Source of the DNA: Undaria pinnatifida
Lineage: Eukaryota; Sar; Phaeophyceae; Laminariales; Alariaceae
NCBI GenBank assembly: GCA_012845835.1
Contig: JABAKD010000010.1
Span: 2,413,501 to 2,477,500, forward strand
Direction: 5' to 3'
DNA length: 64,000 nt
In this document: positions 32,505 to 42,775 of the stretch, one piece after another
Layout: every line of letters starts with the position of its first letter
Position numbering within the stretch: position 1 is the stretch's first letter
Made by a program: the position numbers and the translations under genes
The notes under the pieces: generated by a model
What the model was told of the DNA's origin: nothing
Databases searched by the model: none
Seen by the model: the letters and a program-made list of their open reading frames with translations, nothing else

Positions 32505-33200
32505 CTCAACTCGTAGGTTTTTTACCCTCATCAATCTTCTGGACAATGTTGTAAGGCTTAGTTTGTGTAAGCTACATATTGGTTAACCTTTTGCAAGCGG
32601 TCAAACGGACTAATACCCCACTCGTACCTTAACAAATGGCGTTGTCGACAGACCATGGGTTTTTGGGTCATGGGTTCGATCCCCACCATCCACAATAATA
32701 AACTTTCAGACTGTCCCCATGTCGAACTTGAAAAATACTCTCCTTGGTATCCCCAGAAAATGAAACGGCTTGGATATTGACAGAGGTCCGCCGTATATAT
32801 ATCCGGCCGACCTGCTATCCCGCTGTTTCAGGAGGAAATAATAGTAGTGTTATGAGGCTTAGTTTGGGTAAGCTATTGGTTATAAGCTATTGGTTAACCT
32901 TTGCAAGTGGACAAACGGACCAATAGCCCACTAATTCCTTAGCAACAAGCCGTGGTCACAGGAGTCTTTCCTTCCACCCAGAACTTTTGCTTTCATTTTT
33001 GAAGCGCACAGAGGGTCGGCAATCCCACTTTTCAGCTTCTTACGCTCGTCGATGTGCATTGAGTCTCGCCAACTCACCCCCGCTCTCCTCGCGCTTTCGG
33101 CCTGTCGATTTTTAGGAAGGAGTCCCTTGCGAGATTCGAACCTCTACGACGTCCGACCTCAATAATTATGTGGCTTACTATTATTGGACCACCGGCGCCG
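32505..33200 (-). mobile_element. SINE family A-like element, diverged, split by a TRIM
   Basis: Removing the insert 32547-32944 plus one 4-bp duplication restores CTGGACAAGCCGTGGTCACA, the normal A-body text. The rest follows in minus-strand order: CGACGAGCGTAAGAAGC, GAAAGCGCGAGGAGAGCG, AGAGGTTCGAATCTCGC (B box), and a head near GCGCCGGTGGTCCAATAAT. This head differs from the main A type, so it is a subfamily. A fragment of the same subfamily is at 18380-18445. Confidence 0.75.
32547..32944 (+). mobile_element. TRIM element, copy 1
   Basis: A terminal-repeat retrotransposon in miniature: LTRs 32547-32634 (88 bp) and 32848-32944 (97 bp, with a small internal duplication) begin TGTTRT and end CA. 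A 4-bp target duplication ACAA flanks it (32543-32546, 32945-32948). Two bases inside the 5' LTR a tRNA-like segment begins with TGGCGTTGTCGACAG and continues to GGGTTCGATCCCC. It could be the primer binding region or an A/B-box pair. A purine-rich AGGAGGAAATAATAGTAG precedes the 3' LTR. No protein is coded, so gag/pol must come from another element. Confidence 0.9.
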
Positions 33201-33231
33201 TTCGCGCCGGTGGTCAGCAGTTAGCCTCGAA

Positions 33232-33269
<38 letters not shown>

Positions 33270-33545
33270 TTATTACTACATAGAGTAGAAGTAGTACGTG
33301 GTAAGGTTGAAGTCAGCAGGGGTTAAAACCTTGGTATGTATATACTATGGAGAGTTTTATTTTTGAGACCAACTGCTCCAGAGAGAGCTCAATTCGACGC
33401 GAGTCGACGAGAGAAGAAAGAGCTGATGATGATGATGAAGGAGTCTTCTCGCGACGTAAATGAAGGCGCGTACCGTAGTTGGGAGGGGAGACAAGAGATC
33501 GCTTAGTAACCCCGGATCTAATTTACGAGCGAGGTTTTGTACTGA
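33195..33545 (+). mobile_element. SINE family B, copy 5, with microsatellite
   Basis: Head near CGCCGGTGGTCAGCAGTTAG and CCTCGAATACTACTAC, in which the (TAC)n at 33232-33270 expanded. Body: GACGCGAGTCGACGAGAGAA, TCTCGCGACGTAAATGAAGG, GTAACCCCGGATCTAA. Confidence 0.78.
33232..33270 (+). repeat. (TAC)n microsatellite
   Basis: About 12 perfect trinucleotide units inside the head of SINE B copy 5. Confidence 0.95.
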
Positions 33546-34059
33546 TGTGGAGGCAAAATTTAAAAGTGGGCCGTGGATAGGGCGGGAGCCGCCCTGAATA
33601 GGGCGGTAGGCGCCCTGAATGAGTAGCTGACTTTAATTCTCGAATTTGAATGCGGTATTAAGAGTAACACATAAGATAACTACGAAATCATGTTCTGTAT
33701 TCGTACTCTTTTTCCCGATATTAAAGCCGGGAGGAAAAAAAACAAAATGTACGGCCTACCATACACATACGTACATGATAGAGCAGTATATATAATAATA
33801 GTGGAAACCACAGTAGTAATAAATTTATAAAATAGATGTATGTGATGTTTGATCTAGCTCAAAACTTCCCACCTAATCAAAGTAAAAATACCAGCACTTA
33901 CCATTGTAGTGGACAAAAAATAGGACCCCTCCCGATAAAAACTCACCCACATACGAGTAGTATATTACAAGTACCAACAACGCAGCTTGCAAAGATGAGC
34001 ATTGACCTGAAATTCGTGGAACTCAAGGCTGACGTCCTTGAAATATATATATATATATA

Positions 34060-34226
34060 TTATAGAATAGGCGACTACCGCCTTATATAGGGTCAGTTGC
34101 TATATAGGGCGGTAGCCGCCCTATTCGCCTCTTCTGTCGTGTCAAGCAGTTTTCGACCGCCCTATCTCGAACGACCGCCTTATTCAGACCGCCTTATATA
34201 GGCCATGGGCCCCGCTACTACTGCTG
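34060..34226. mobile_element. MITE-like right end related to the element at 18878-19066
   Basis: Repeated CCGCCTTATATAGG/CCGCCCTAT words and a right end whose reverse complement begins CAGCAGTAGTAGCGGGGCCC, then AAGGCGG. This resembles the TA-flanked MITE. The left end was not found. A GGGCGG-rich patch at 33578-33620 may be part of the same element. Confidence 0.45.
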
Positions 34227-34699
34227 TAGACTATAGTCTACTGTTGTAGATCGATGTTGGAAAAACAAAACCACAAAGAAAGCAGGTTCCTGGTATGATT
34301 TCAGCCTGGTATTATTGGTATATAGTCTATTGGTGTGCCCGTACCCAGTATGAGTACGATAATATGCTGATTTTGGTTCAATATATAGACTATTCCAGTT
34401 GAATTCTTCGAAGTACGAATATGAACCAGAAATTAACAATTGCTACAATGGTTATAGCTTATTATTGTGTCCCTCTCGACGAATGCGGCGGGGAAAATAA
34501 ATATTCCCGCCCGGCAACCACGCGGCGCGCTGCGTGCTGCAAGTATAAACAGCCCGAATAATCTTTCTGTTTGCATCACGAATAGCCCGAAGAATTTTCT
34601 TCTGCCACCTATCTCATTATTTTAGTATATGTTCGTATAACATACCAGCTCTATATGTTAATATTAGTAGTATATGTTCGTACTGCTGTGTGTGGTATT
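34227..34699. other. Unassigned spacer
   Basis: A+T-rich, no gene or repeat family supported. Confidence 0.5.
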
Positions 34700-35330
34700 A
34701 TATTATAAAAAATGAAAATACACTCCAGCAGCTTAGCTGTGAGATCGAAGATTTCGTCGAAACTCATCTTTGCAAGCTGTGTGTGATACTCCGATCGCGC
34801 GTATTACGGGTTGTGTGTCCATAGGTCGGCGACTCCCCTTGCAACTACAGTGTAGCTATCAGGGTCAACAGGGTGATGTTAGTCAGTCTGTGCGCGGAAA
34901 CTATAAAACCCGTCTCTGAGGGGGACAAAATCTGACAGCTGTGGAGGGAAATGTATCCGTTTATCAAGTGAATCCTGTAGGTCGAATAACCGGTGAGGGG
35001 GGGGCGGAGTTTTGAAGGACGTGGAGGCCTGGTTTTGATCAAAAGCGAGCGGGGTTGGAGGGGGCGGGGGCGGACGGGAGGGAAATTTGTGCGTGGAAGC
35101 TATAAATCCTTTTAAGGGGATAAATCTGACGGTTTTGGGAAAAAATAAAAATAAAAAATAAAAAACCAGTTCATCATAGGGGGGGGGGGGGTTGGGGCGG
35201 GGGTGGGGCGGGTGGGGCAGCTCAATCTGTGCGTGGAAACTATACATTATTTTGAGGGGATAAATGTGACGGTTTTGGAAAGAATGCATCAGTTTATCAT
35301 GTATATCCTGGGGTAAGTCGTACAATCATT
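34700..35330 (+). repeat. Family F repeat, long copy plus two partial 3' modules
   Basis: 34700-35010 follows the copy at 5155-5480 in full order. Its last part (TGTGCG.GGAAACTATAAA then a GGGGA.AAA.CTGAC stretch) recurs at about 35085-35160 and 35222-35300. Confidence 0.8.
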
Positions 35331-36135
35331 GAGCAGAGAGAGGGCGGAGTGTTCGAGGGGGTGGGGGTGGGATGGGGTGGGGGGGTTGGGGAGGTGGGGG
35401 GTGGGGGCTGGGGGGGGGGGAGGGGGGGGGAAAGGAAGGGTTTCAGGTGAGGGGTTTGTTATACGTGTGGTGCTAGGTCTAGGCGATGGCGCGGGTGGTG
35501 GGGAAGAAGGGGGCGTTCGGGGCGGGGGGGGGGGGGGGAAACAGCGGCATGGATGGCTCTCGAAAGATAATTAGGTGATATCCAGTGCGTGAAGTGTTTA
35601 TTAATCTGGCGGATTTCGATATTAGGTGGGGCGTTTGAGCAAGGGAGAGCGAGAAGAGGGGGGGTAGGGGGGGGGGATTTTTTAGAAGGTTCAGGTCACA
35701 AATAATATTCAAATGCACTCCGGCTGTGAAATCAAAGATATGTAGGGGCTTGTTATACGCGTGGTGCTAGGTCTAGGCGATCGTGCGGGTGGTTGGAAAG
35801 AGGGGGCGTTGGAGGGGGGTTGAGGGGGGTGGGGGGAAAGAATGAAAACTACGTCATGGATGGTCAGAAAGATAATGACGTGATATCAACTGCGTATAGG
35901 TGTTTATTACTCTGGCCGATTTCGATTGTGAGTGGGGCGTTTGGACAAACTAGGCGGAAAGGAGGGGGGGGGAGGGATCGAGGGAGGGGGGGGGGGGGGG
36001 AAGGGGTGGGGGGTTTTGGAACAAGAGGGATCGGGGGAGGGGAAGGGGAAAGGGGTGGGGGGGGTTTGAACAAGAGGGATCGGGGGAGGGGGAGGGGAGG
36101 GGGGGGGCGGGGGGCGGGACATTTCAATATGTGCG
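35331..36135 (+). repeat. G-tract field with duplicated modules
   Basis: Very long, closely spaced G runs on the + strand. Modules recur: GTGGTGCTAGGTCTAGGCGA at 35468 and 35762, GTGGGGCGTTTG.. at 35624 and 35932, AACAAGAGGGATCGGGGGAG at 36018 and 36070, and AACTATAAATCC at 36140. All long reading frames here are side effects of the bias. Confidence 0.9.
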
Positions 36136-36326
36136 CGGAAACTATAAATCCTAAAAGGGGATAAACCTCCCTTTATATCATCTGCCTGGTAGTGTTTACT
36201 ATTCTAGAAGGTTTGATGTTAGATGCAGTATGCAACCCAGTGTTTAGGTGTAGTAAATAACGTGCTAAATCTTCATAATTTGTTGTTGTACATGGATCGA
36301 AAGCTAGAATATTTTAAGAGTACTTG

Positions 36327-36360
36327 TAGTTACCATTATTTTCTGCCATCGTTAATTATA
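36327..36360 (+). repeat. LTR-end-like segment, 5' side
   Basis: TAGTTACCATTATTTTCTGC through TTAATTATA matches the end of the 3' LTR-like block (40695-40728) with three mismatches in 34. Sequence further upstream does not match, so only the end remains or the match belongs to another insertion. Confidence 0.6.
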
Positions 36361-36408
36361 AGAAAGAGATACGTATTGCCAAATACAACAGGCGAGGTGA
36401 TGTGGTGA

Positions 36409-36440
36409 TATTAGAGATGCTGCTTGTCAGTAACCATCAT
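36409..36440 (+). repeat. 32-bp direct repeat, 5' copy (LTR-start-like)
   Basis: TATTAGAGATGCTGCTTGTC through CCATCAT, one mismatch from 39862-39893. The gag-like coding sequence begins at once after it, which suggests an internal deletion joined the LTR start to gag. Confidence 0.85.
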
Positions 36441-36702
36441 AGAACTTGTCTCGAAGTACAACAAGGTCACTGACGAAGTGATCCGGGCGAAAATGGACAA
36501 GCTCGTCAACACCAACATGGAGCAAGGAGAAGATCCGGACTCCTACTTTATGGAAGAGACGCTCGCGCGCTCTGAGCTCGAGAAAATGGGCGAGATGATT
36601 TCCGACCGCAGATCCAAGGATATCTGTGTACAAGGATTCACGGCGGAGTACAAGGACATCAAGATGATGATGTACCGAGACCCGACTTTCGACATCGACT
36701 AA
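36424..36702 (+). CDS. Copia-type gag fragment
   Basis: Open in the frame ending at the TAA at 36700-36702. It gives ELVSKYNKVTDEVIRAKMDK, a LVNTNMEQGEDPDSYFMEE stretch and TAEYKDIKMMMYRDPTFDID. This layout is that of the gag helical domain of Copia-like elements, 5'-truncated. The stop is followed in the next frame by ATGCAAAGC, the start of the downstream ORF, so gag is split by a stop or by a short frame change (GAC TAA ATG overlap). Confidence 0.75.
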   Translation: MSVTIIELVSKYNKVTDEVIRAKMDKLVNTNMEQGEDPDSYFMEETLARSELEKMGEMISDRRSKDICVQGFTAEYKDIKMMMYRDPTFDID

Positions 36703-38940
36703 ATGCAAAGCACGATGCGCCATCTTTATTTAGATGATCTTTCTCGCAACAGCGACACCAGGATCGCTGGTCGTGGTGTAGCCATGACTGCGGCATCGTC
36801 TTGCAGTCATTGCGTAAAGCAAGGGCACTACGCCCGCAACTGCTGGAAAAGGAAAGACGACAACGACAGCAAGTCTACTGGCGCCTACAACAAGCAGAAG
36901 AACAAGGAATCTTCAAACGGCAAGGCAGCATCCAACGTTGGAGCTGAGCACAAGTGGTGTTCTGTACACAAAACTGACTCGCACGACGACACGGAATGCT
37001 ACAAGCAAGGAGCGCCACGCCCACCGCAGAGTGGACGCGCTCACACTGCCTCTGCTGTACAAGGCGCGGGCACACGCCCCAACGACGACGAAAAGCCGTC
37101 CCTCAACTTCGACGATGGTTTCGAAGAGGGATTTGCGTTTACAGGGCTGCTAGCTGGTAGCGGCAACAGGGGTTTTCACCCCAACAGCGACAGGTTCACG
37201 ATGCTTGTGGACAGCGGCGCGTCGGACCACCTGATGGACGAGGAGCTGATTCCAATACTGCGGAAAAGCATGAAGGATTACAAAAAGCTAAAGGATCCGA
37301 AGACCATCATGACCAACGGGAAGAAGGTATTCGAAACAGCAACAGGCACCATCTGGGGATACATCATCGACCAGGCTGGCAAGCGTGTTCCTGTTCGCAT
37401 CTCGGCCATGTTCGTACCTGGACTGGGACGCAACGTCTTCTCCTCCATCAAAGCAATGAAATCAGGGGTAAGCACTATCCTCGAGATAGGAAACCCCTAC
37501 TTGCAGTTCGACAGCAGCACTTCGCTTCCGCTCACCCAACACCCAGAGGACAAGGGCATATGCTCTTACGACGTATTTCTTCGCACCCTGGGCGACACGG
37601 CTGATACGTCATCAACGCCTGCTGTAGTTCCTGCAGCACAGGCCAGCAACGACGCCAATCGACGCGTTTGCATCTTCAAAGAGATCCAAGAATTCTGCAC
37701 CAACTCCAGCATAGCCATGGAGCACACCACGACGGTAACGCCCCAACGAAAGAGGGTATCCGCGCGGTATGGACAGAATCACGCGACCCAAAAGGAGTGC
37801 ACACCGTCAGGCGGAAACATCACGCCTAAAGAGGCTACTGTCACGAAGACTGAGCGCCAACATGCGCAAATCCCGGACAAGCCCGAAAAAGCCATTGTCA
37901 CTGAGACGGAGCGCTTTTGTGCTCGAGTCCAGGTCATGCTACACTACGACGAGATTAACCTTCTGGAAGAGGAAAAGTCATCGACAATAGCCGGAGCGTC
38001 ATCGACGGGAGCTGGAGCATCCTCATCAGAAGAAGAGTCATCATCACCAGAGATTGGAGAATCGTCATCAAGGGCCGGAGCACTACCGCAAGAAGTTGGA
38101 GTGTCCTTGACAGGAACTACACCTGCTATTACGCCCCGGGAACGCACATTCTACTACAACTGGGGCTGCACCGGATGCACCGCATCACGAGACCGCCAGT
38201 ACAAGGCCCAATCCAAGAGTCGAGGATACCCTCGACAACACGCACGCAACAGGAGCATTGGGGGCAACCCCACCGACCACGTGTGTAAACTTCACCTGCA
38301 CCAAGAGAGACCCGTTTCGGATCCCGGAGAAGGAAAACTGGGTGATGAAAATCCCCAAATACATACTAAAAAGCCATCCACTTCGCGGATCAGCATCGCT
38401 TGGAATCACCGGAACCGGAATTACCGGAGCTGGGATCTCCAAAGCATCTTCGCATGGATCTTCGGAGCAACGTCATCTGGATCACCATTTCACATCGGAG
38501 CCACTCCTTCTGGGATCACTGGATCAACTTCATCTGGGATCACTGGAGCATCAGCTGCACCAACAGCATCACATGGGACCATTGCAATCGCTGGATCATC
38601 GCCATCTGGGACCACCGGACCATTTGCTGAGCCAAGGGTCGACGGATCGGCAATGTCCGCTACACCAGGAATCACATCAGCTATTTTTGAGCCAAGCCTT
38701 GGAGCCCAGCTCAACAACAAAACAGACCGTCAGGAGGAGGTTCACACGCTCAAAACAGCAAAAGGACAGCCACGGGCAAACTCCGAGACAGGATCGGCGG
38801 AATCAACACAGGATGATCAAGAGCCACTGGCGACATCTCCGGCATTCGTGTACACCCGCAAGCCAACCTCAAGCTTCCTCTCCATCCTGAACGACGAGCC
38901 CATAAACATCGAGGCCAAGACGCAGAGACTGGCTGCATAA
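36703..38940 (+). CDS. Copia-like gag zinc knuckle and protease ORF lacking integrase and reverse transcriptase
   Basis: 745 codons, uninterrupted. Residues about 30-50: zinc knuckle CSHCVKQGHYARNC (CX2CX4HX4C, binds RNA). About 84-105: a second Cys/His cluster WCSVHKTDSHDDTECYKQ. About 166-180: aspartic protease motif LVDSGASDHLMD, followed by a normal protease-like stretch to VPGLGRNVFSSIKAMKSG. A working Copia element would go on with integrase (HHCC, DDE) and reverse transcriptase. Here the remaining 450 residues are low-complexity: Thr/Glu-rich, a Ser/Gly/Ala block at about 425-470, and repeated GITG/SSG segments at about 565-660. The ORF ends QRLAA-stop. This is typical of non-autonomous gag-only elements (TR-GAG-like) or of a gene derived from one. 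The fact that the frame is open argues for recent origin or selection. Confidence 0.82.
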   Translation: MQSTMRHLYLDDLSRNSDTRIAGRGVAMTAASSCSHCVKQGHYARNCWKRKDDNDSKSTGAYNKQKNKESSNGKAASNVGAEHKWCSVHKTDSHDDTECYKQGAPRPPQSGRAHTASAVQGAGTRPNDDEKPSLNFDDGFEEGFAFTGLLAGSGNRGFHPNSDRFTMLVDSGASDHLMDEELIPILRKSMKDYKKLKDPKTIMTNGKKVFETATGTIWGYIIDQAGKRVPVRISAMFVPGLGRNVFSSIKAMKSGVSTILEIGNPYLQFDSSTSLPLTQHPEDKGICSYDVFLRTLGDTADTSSTPAVVPAAQASNDANRRVCIFKEIQEFCTNSSIAMEHTTTVTPQRKRVSARYGQNHATQKECTPSGGNITPKEATVTKTERQHAQIPDKPEKAIVTETERFCARVQVMLHYDEINLLEEEKSSTIAGASSTGAGASSSEEESSSPEIGESSSRAGALPQEVGVSLTGTTPAITPRERTFYYNWGCTGCTASRDRQYKAQSKSRGYPRQHARNRSIGGNPTDHVCKLHLHQERPVSDPGEGKLGDENPQIHTKKPSTSRISIAWNHRNRNYRSWDLQSIFAWIFGATSSGSPFHIGATPSGITGSTSSGITGASAAPTASHGTIAIAGSSPSGTTGPFAEPRVDGSAMSATPGITSAIFEPSLGAQLNNKTDRQEEVHTLKTAKGQPRANSETGSAESTQDDQEPLATSPAFVYTRKPTSSFLSILNDEPINIEAKTQRLAA

Positions 38941-39861
38941 TTAACAGTCGAGGCGGAACCGATGACGGCAATAGGTTTTGAGATGAATAAATCTACCTAC
39001 CTCTCCAACTTCAAGATGAAGTTAAGCCTTTAAGTCCAAGCGACGGGCAACAGATCAAGCACATCTAACGACGTCTACATCAACAACGTCTACACCGACA
39101 ACGTCTACACCAACAAGGTCAAGCCACTGGAAGTGTGCAATGCGTTATCTCCTTACCAAAGCTGTACGTAGAGTGTTGCATGTTCTCTTTGTACGGGGCG
39201 AGCAGAGACAACGACCGGTGTTGTGCACGGTTTGGAAATTGCGAAATATCGCAGTTAGTACCAAGTAAGGGTACAAGTCGAATAGGCAATATCGACTGGA
39301 CAGTTGAATCTTACATTTGCCTACGCCATCTCCGGTACTTCAGGATATGTACGGACGGAAAAACCCGCCGCCTGGACAAGTACACACGGAAGGTTAAGAT
39401 GAACGAGAGGTGATGTCTCTCCACAATATGTGGTCTTATCCAGCTGCAAATCGCTGGCAGTGCCCCTTTGTTCCTTTGTTTGAGGGCGGCAGGAACATTG
39501 GAAGGCTGTTCACTCCTATGATTGTTGCGGAATGATGAACACATTCACTGTTTTAGACTACTGCAAACATCTTCTATTCCTTGGTTGATTAACCGATTGG
39601 AATATAGTTCACGTCTGATGATTCTAGTATTGTGAGCTAATAAGTTAACTTGCATAAATATGCAGAAGCACGTATAGTGTCAGAGCAGGATTTATCGTGT
39701 CCGCTTATTTTGTGTTCACCCCTTGGGTATTTTAGCAAGATGAGTTTGCTCTACGCAAAACATTTTCCCAACATTTATCATTGTTGCTGCATGCATTCCT
39801 GTTATGGAGTTTTTTTAGCATGTAACGCAGAGTGAGGAAGTGTTAACTTAACGGGAGGAGG
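38941..39861 (+). other. 3' internal region of the gag element, ending in a polypurine tract
   Basis: Includes short ACGTCTACANCAACAACG units at 39070-39115. It closes with GGGAGGAGG (39853-39861) immediately before the LTR-like block, as expected for the plus-strand primer. Confidence 0.7.
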
Positions 39862-40728
39862 TATTAGAGATGCTACTTGTCAGTAACCATCATGTCGTTA
39901 CTTGATAACACTTAAAGTCATCTGATATACATTGCGAGTTGTTCGTACAACAGACAGTTATAATAAGTCTGAGTGCTGTCGTTTATTGATGCATTACGTA
40001 GCAAGCACAAGTCTCAGCAGCAATATCTTGGATACATGATGCACAGCAGCTTGCTGGTTAGTCATATCCAAAAGCTGGTACATGTAGTACGTACGAGTAA
40101 TGTTACTACGAGAAAATGCGGCGAAATAAAGTACCCGGAGCAACATTCATGGAACATGATTTTAGGTTAACGGTCGGGACGTTGACGTAGCTAAGCTCGC
40201 AGAAGCAAACCTCAGGGAACATTGCCATAGGTACGGTAGACCACGAGCAAGCCTCAGGAAACGTTGCTGTAGGTAGATCAGACATCTACCGGTAGAGTAC
40301 ATCTGTCCATAGCATACGCATTGTGCCGTCTCGATCAGGTAATGGCCAGGCCCACCTCGATCACTCCTTTTTGCTCACTATCAGCTCTCATCTGCTGAGC
40401 AAATTAATCATCAATCAACATATCGGCCTGGGGTCGCCGAACAACATCTTCTCTGCTCGAGCTCTCTGCTCTCACAGGCTCACCTAACCGTGGCCTTCGT
40501 TTGCCTCAAATCATACATTATATAGGCTGTGTCTTCATCGGGTCATCCGAAAGCGAGCCTACAAGCGTAGACCAGCTAAGAGCTGATACACGCCACATGC
40601 TACCTAAGTTCAATAAGTTATGGTCAATAGGTTATAGCCTCGAGAGCTTCATCTAAGAATCAACAGGTCATGCACTGTTTGTCACCACCATCTATAGTTA
40701 CCATTATTTTCTGACATCCCTAATTATA
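39862..40728 (+). mobile_element. 3' LTR-like block of the gag element
   Basis: Starts TATTAGAGATG and ends CATCCCTAATTATA: short inverted ends as LTRs have, though not TG...CA. A purine tract lies directly upstream. The first 32 bp repeat at 36409 and the last 34 bp at 36327. About 867 bp, no coding frame of note. A DNA element with these inverted ends is the alternative. Confidence 0.65.
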
Positions 40729-40750
40729 TGTATGTATGATGATGGTGTTA

Positions 40751-40910
40751 CAATAGCTCCGCATGGGTGCCGGCATACGCCGGCACCCATGCTTCGGGTA
40801 GGGCAGGGCGGCAATTCGAATTGTTCGATTCAATACTTGGTGGAGTAAATAAAGTCACCACACATAATCATAGTCTGCGCGTACAGTATTTAACGTAACG
40901 CCAAGAGTTC
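40751..40910 (+). repeat. Family D hairpin repeat, copy 1
   Basis: Perfect 14-bp arms GCATGGGTGCCGGC (40761-40774) and complement (40779-40792) around ATAC. Then TTCGGGTAGGGCAGGGCGG and a side arm with ACGCCAAGAGTTCGACAT (about 40890-40910). Confidence 0.85.
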
Positions 40911-41274
40911 GACATAGACTAACAATCATAACAATGTACTACTATTAATAGCTACCTTTTTTCAAGTGAATCCGATTCCGAGCTTCATTAATCAGATTTC
41001 GATCGGACAAATCCGAGAACACTCCGACTGACCCTGTAGTCTGGCGACGAAACGTGTCGAGTGTGTTTCTTACACAGATAGATAGTTTTACTCAAAATCA
41101 AGCATCCGGGGCCAGTAATAAGGTGACTGACCATGTCCGCTGCGTGTCATTAAAGAAGTTGTGCATGGACCAATTGCGTAATACAACAACAGCAGTCAGT
41201 CCAGATCGAGTAGATCGGTGCAACTTCTTGGGTATCGTATTATTCCAGCAGCAGCAGTAGTAATACATTTCACT
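40911..41274. other. Unassigned spacer
   Basis: No gene or repeat seen that I can support. Confidence 0.5.
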
Positions 41275-41632
41275 TATTTTATTTTTCCCATCCCACTTAG
41301 TGTGATTCTCGCATTACTCTCGTCCTCCCAGTAGTATAGCTTTGATCCGAGGAATATAACGGGCTCCCCTCCCCCATCCCCACTACGGTACCTGCCGTAA
41401 TTTTTATCGCGAGAAGAATTCAGCATTTACTTCCCTCATCGATTCGCGTCGATTTGTACCTACCCACGCTGCTAGGCGATTTCAGCAGTAAGGTTATCCT
41501 TCTTTTCCCATTTACTTCAAACAAATAAAGCCAACAAAGCTCACAACGGTGGGTATTTACCTCAAGGACCAATGCTAGTATTAACAGCAATAGTATTTGA
41601 GTGTAACCCCACTAGACCACCGGGGCGACCGG
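41275..41632 (-). mobile_element. SINE family B, copy 6 (full length)
   Basis: From 41632 on the minus strand: CGGTCGCCCCGGTGGTCTAG head, a B-box region near TTGAGGTAAATACCC, then the GCCTAGCAGCGTGGGTAGGT and GACGCGAATCGATGAGGGAA body, ending GTGGGATGGGAAAAA. It faces head-to-head with the SINE A at 41655. Confidence 0.83.
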
Positions 41633-41654
41633 CTCTGTATCACTCACTGCCCCG

Positions 41655-41945
41655 GGGCGTATCAGGTTATATCCTCGAGCCTGGTATAGGTCGGCTTCGT
41701 CAGTTCGAATCCCCCCGAGTGCGTACCAGTATAGCTTGTCGTCTTGGGCACTAATTGACCTGCGGATAGCGCGAGAGCGTGAGTTAGCAACACTCGATGA
41801 AAAGCCGACGACCAGTGGGTGCTGAACCCTATGCGCCAAAAAAATGAAGGCAATACCCGGGGGGGGAAAGGGAAGGACGACACCTGTGACCCCGGCTTGT
41901 ATGTCCAGAAGAAGCTGAAAAGTGAAAGTGTGCCAAAAAAAAGAA
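41655..41945 (+). mobile_element. SINE family A in duplication unit 1
   Basis: Head GCCCCGGGGCGTATCAGG, B box CAGTTCGAATCCCCCCGAGT, body ACCTGCGGATAGCGCGAGAG, CCTATGCGCCAAAAAAATGA, GACGACACCTGTGACCCCGG. Subtype with GCGCCAAAAAAATG instead of GCGCGATAAAAATTG. Confidence 0.85.
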
Positions 41946-42464
41946 AAAACACTGGAAGAGATGATCAATCAGCAATCAGCAGCAATAAGGAGCACGTCAA
42001 GTACGAAGCAACCCAAACTTATTTGTCAGTTACGTACCAACACACGACTACTTTTACTTGTCCGGCAAACGATCACAGCAACGGAGTCAGGGACCACAGC
42101 AGCAACAAAGCACGCCATCCTGCTGCCTACTTACCACCACCTTCGAGTGGCGCAGCTCAACAACAGGAGGAACTTGCATAATACAACCCTCGAGGCCCCG
42201 GGGACGCAGCCACTCGCAATGCTGCTTGCTGTGTGGCTTTTCCTGGCGCAGTAATCGTAATCACTACTACCTCCTCCTCGTTTAGTCATGCGTGCGCTTC
42301 AGCAGTTAGTTGAACCTTCTTTTCCCATTTGTTTCTGCAAATAAATAACGCCAACAAAGCTCACAACGGTGATTATTTAACTCAAGGATCAACGCTAGTA
42401 TTAATAGCAATAGTATTTGAGTGTAACCCCACTAGACCCCCGGGGCGAGCGGCTCTATATCACT

Positions 42465-42775
42465 CACTGCCCCGGTGGCGAATCAGGTTATATCCTCGAG
42501 CCTGGTACAGGTATAGGTCGGCTTCGTCAGTTCGAATTCCCCCGAGTGCGTACCCGTATAGCTTGCCGTCTTGTGCACTAATTGACTTGCGGATAGCGCG
42601 AGAGCGTGAGTTAGCAACACTCGATGAAAAAACGACGACCAGTGGGTGCTGAACCCTATGCGCCAAAAAAATGAAGGCAATACCCGGGGGGGGAAAGGGA
42701 AGGACGACACCTGTGACCCCGGCTTGTATATCCAGAAGCTGAAAAGTGAAAGTGTGCCAAAAAAAAGAAAAATCA
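42465..42775 (+). mobile_element. SINE family A in duplication unit 2
   Basis: Same subtype as the copy at 41655: GCCCCGGTGGCGAATCAGG, CAGTTCGAATTCCCCCGAGT, ACTTGCGGATAGCGCGAGAG. It keeps a better A box than unit 1. Confidence 0.85.

Noticed and set aside
34879-36164. Pro-rich and Gly-rich frames on both strands
   Set aside because: By-products of the G-tract field.
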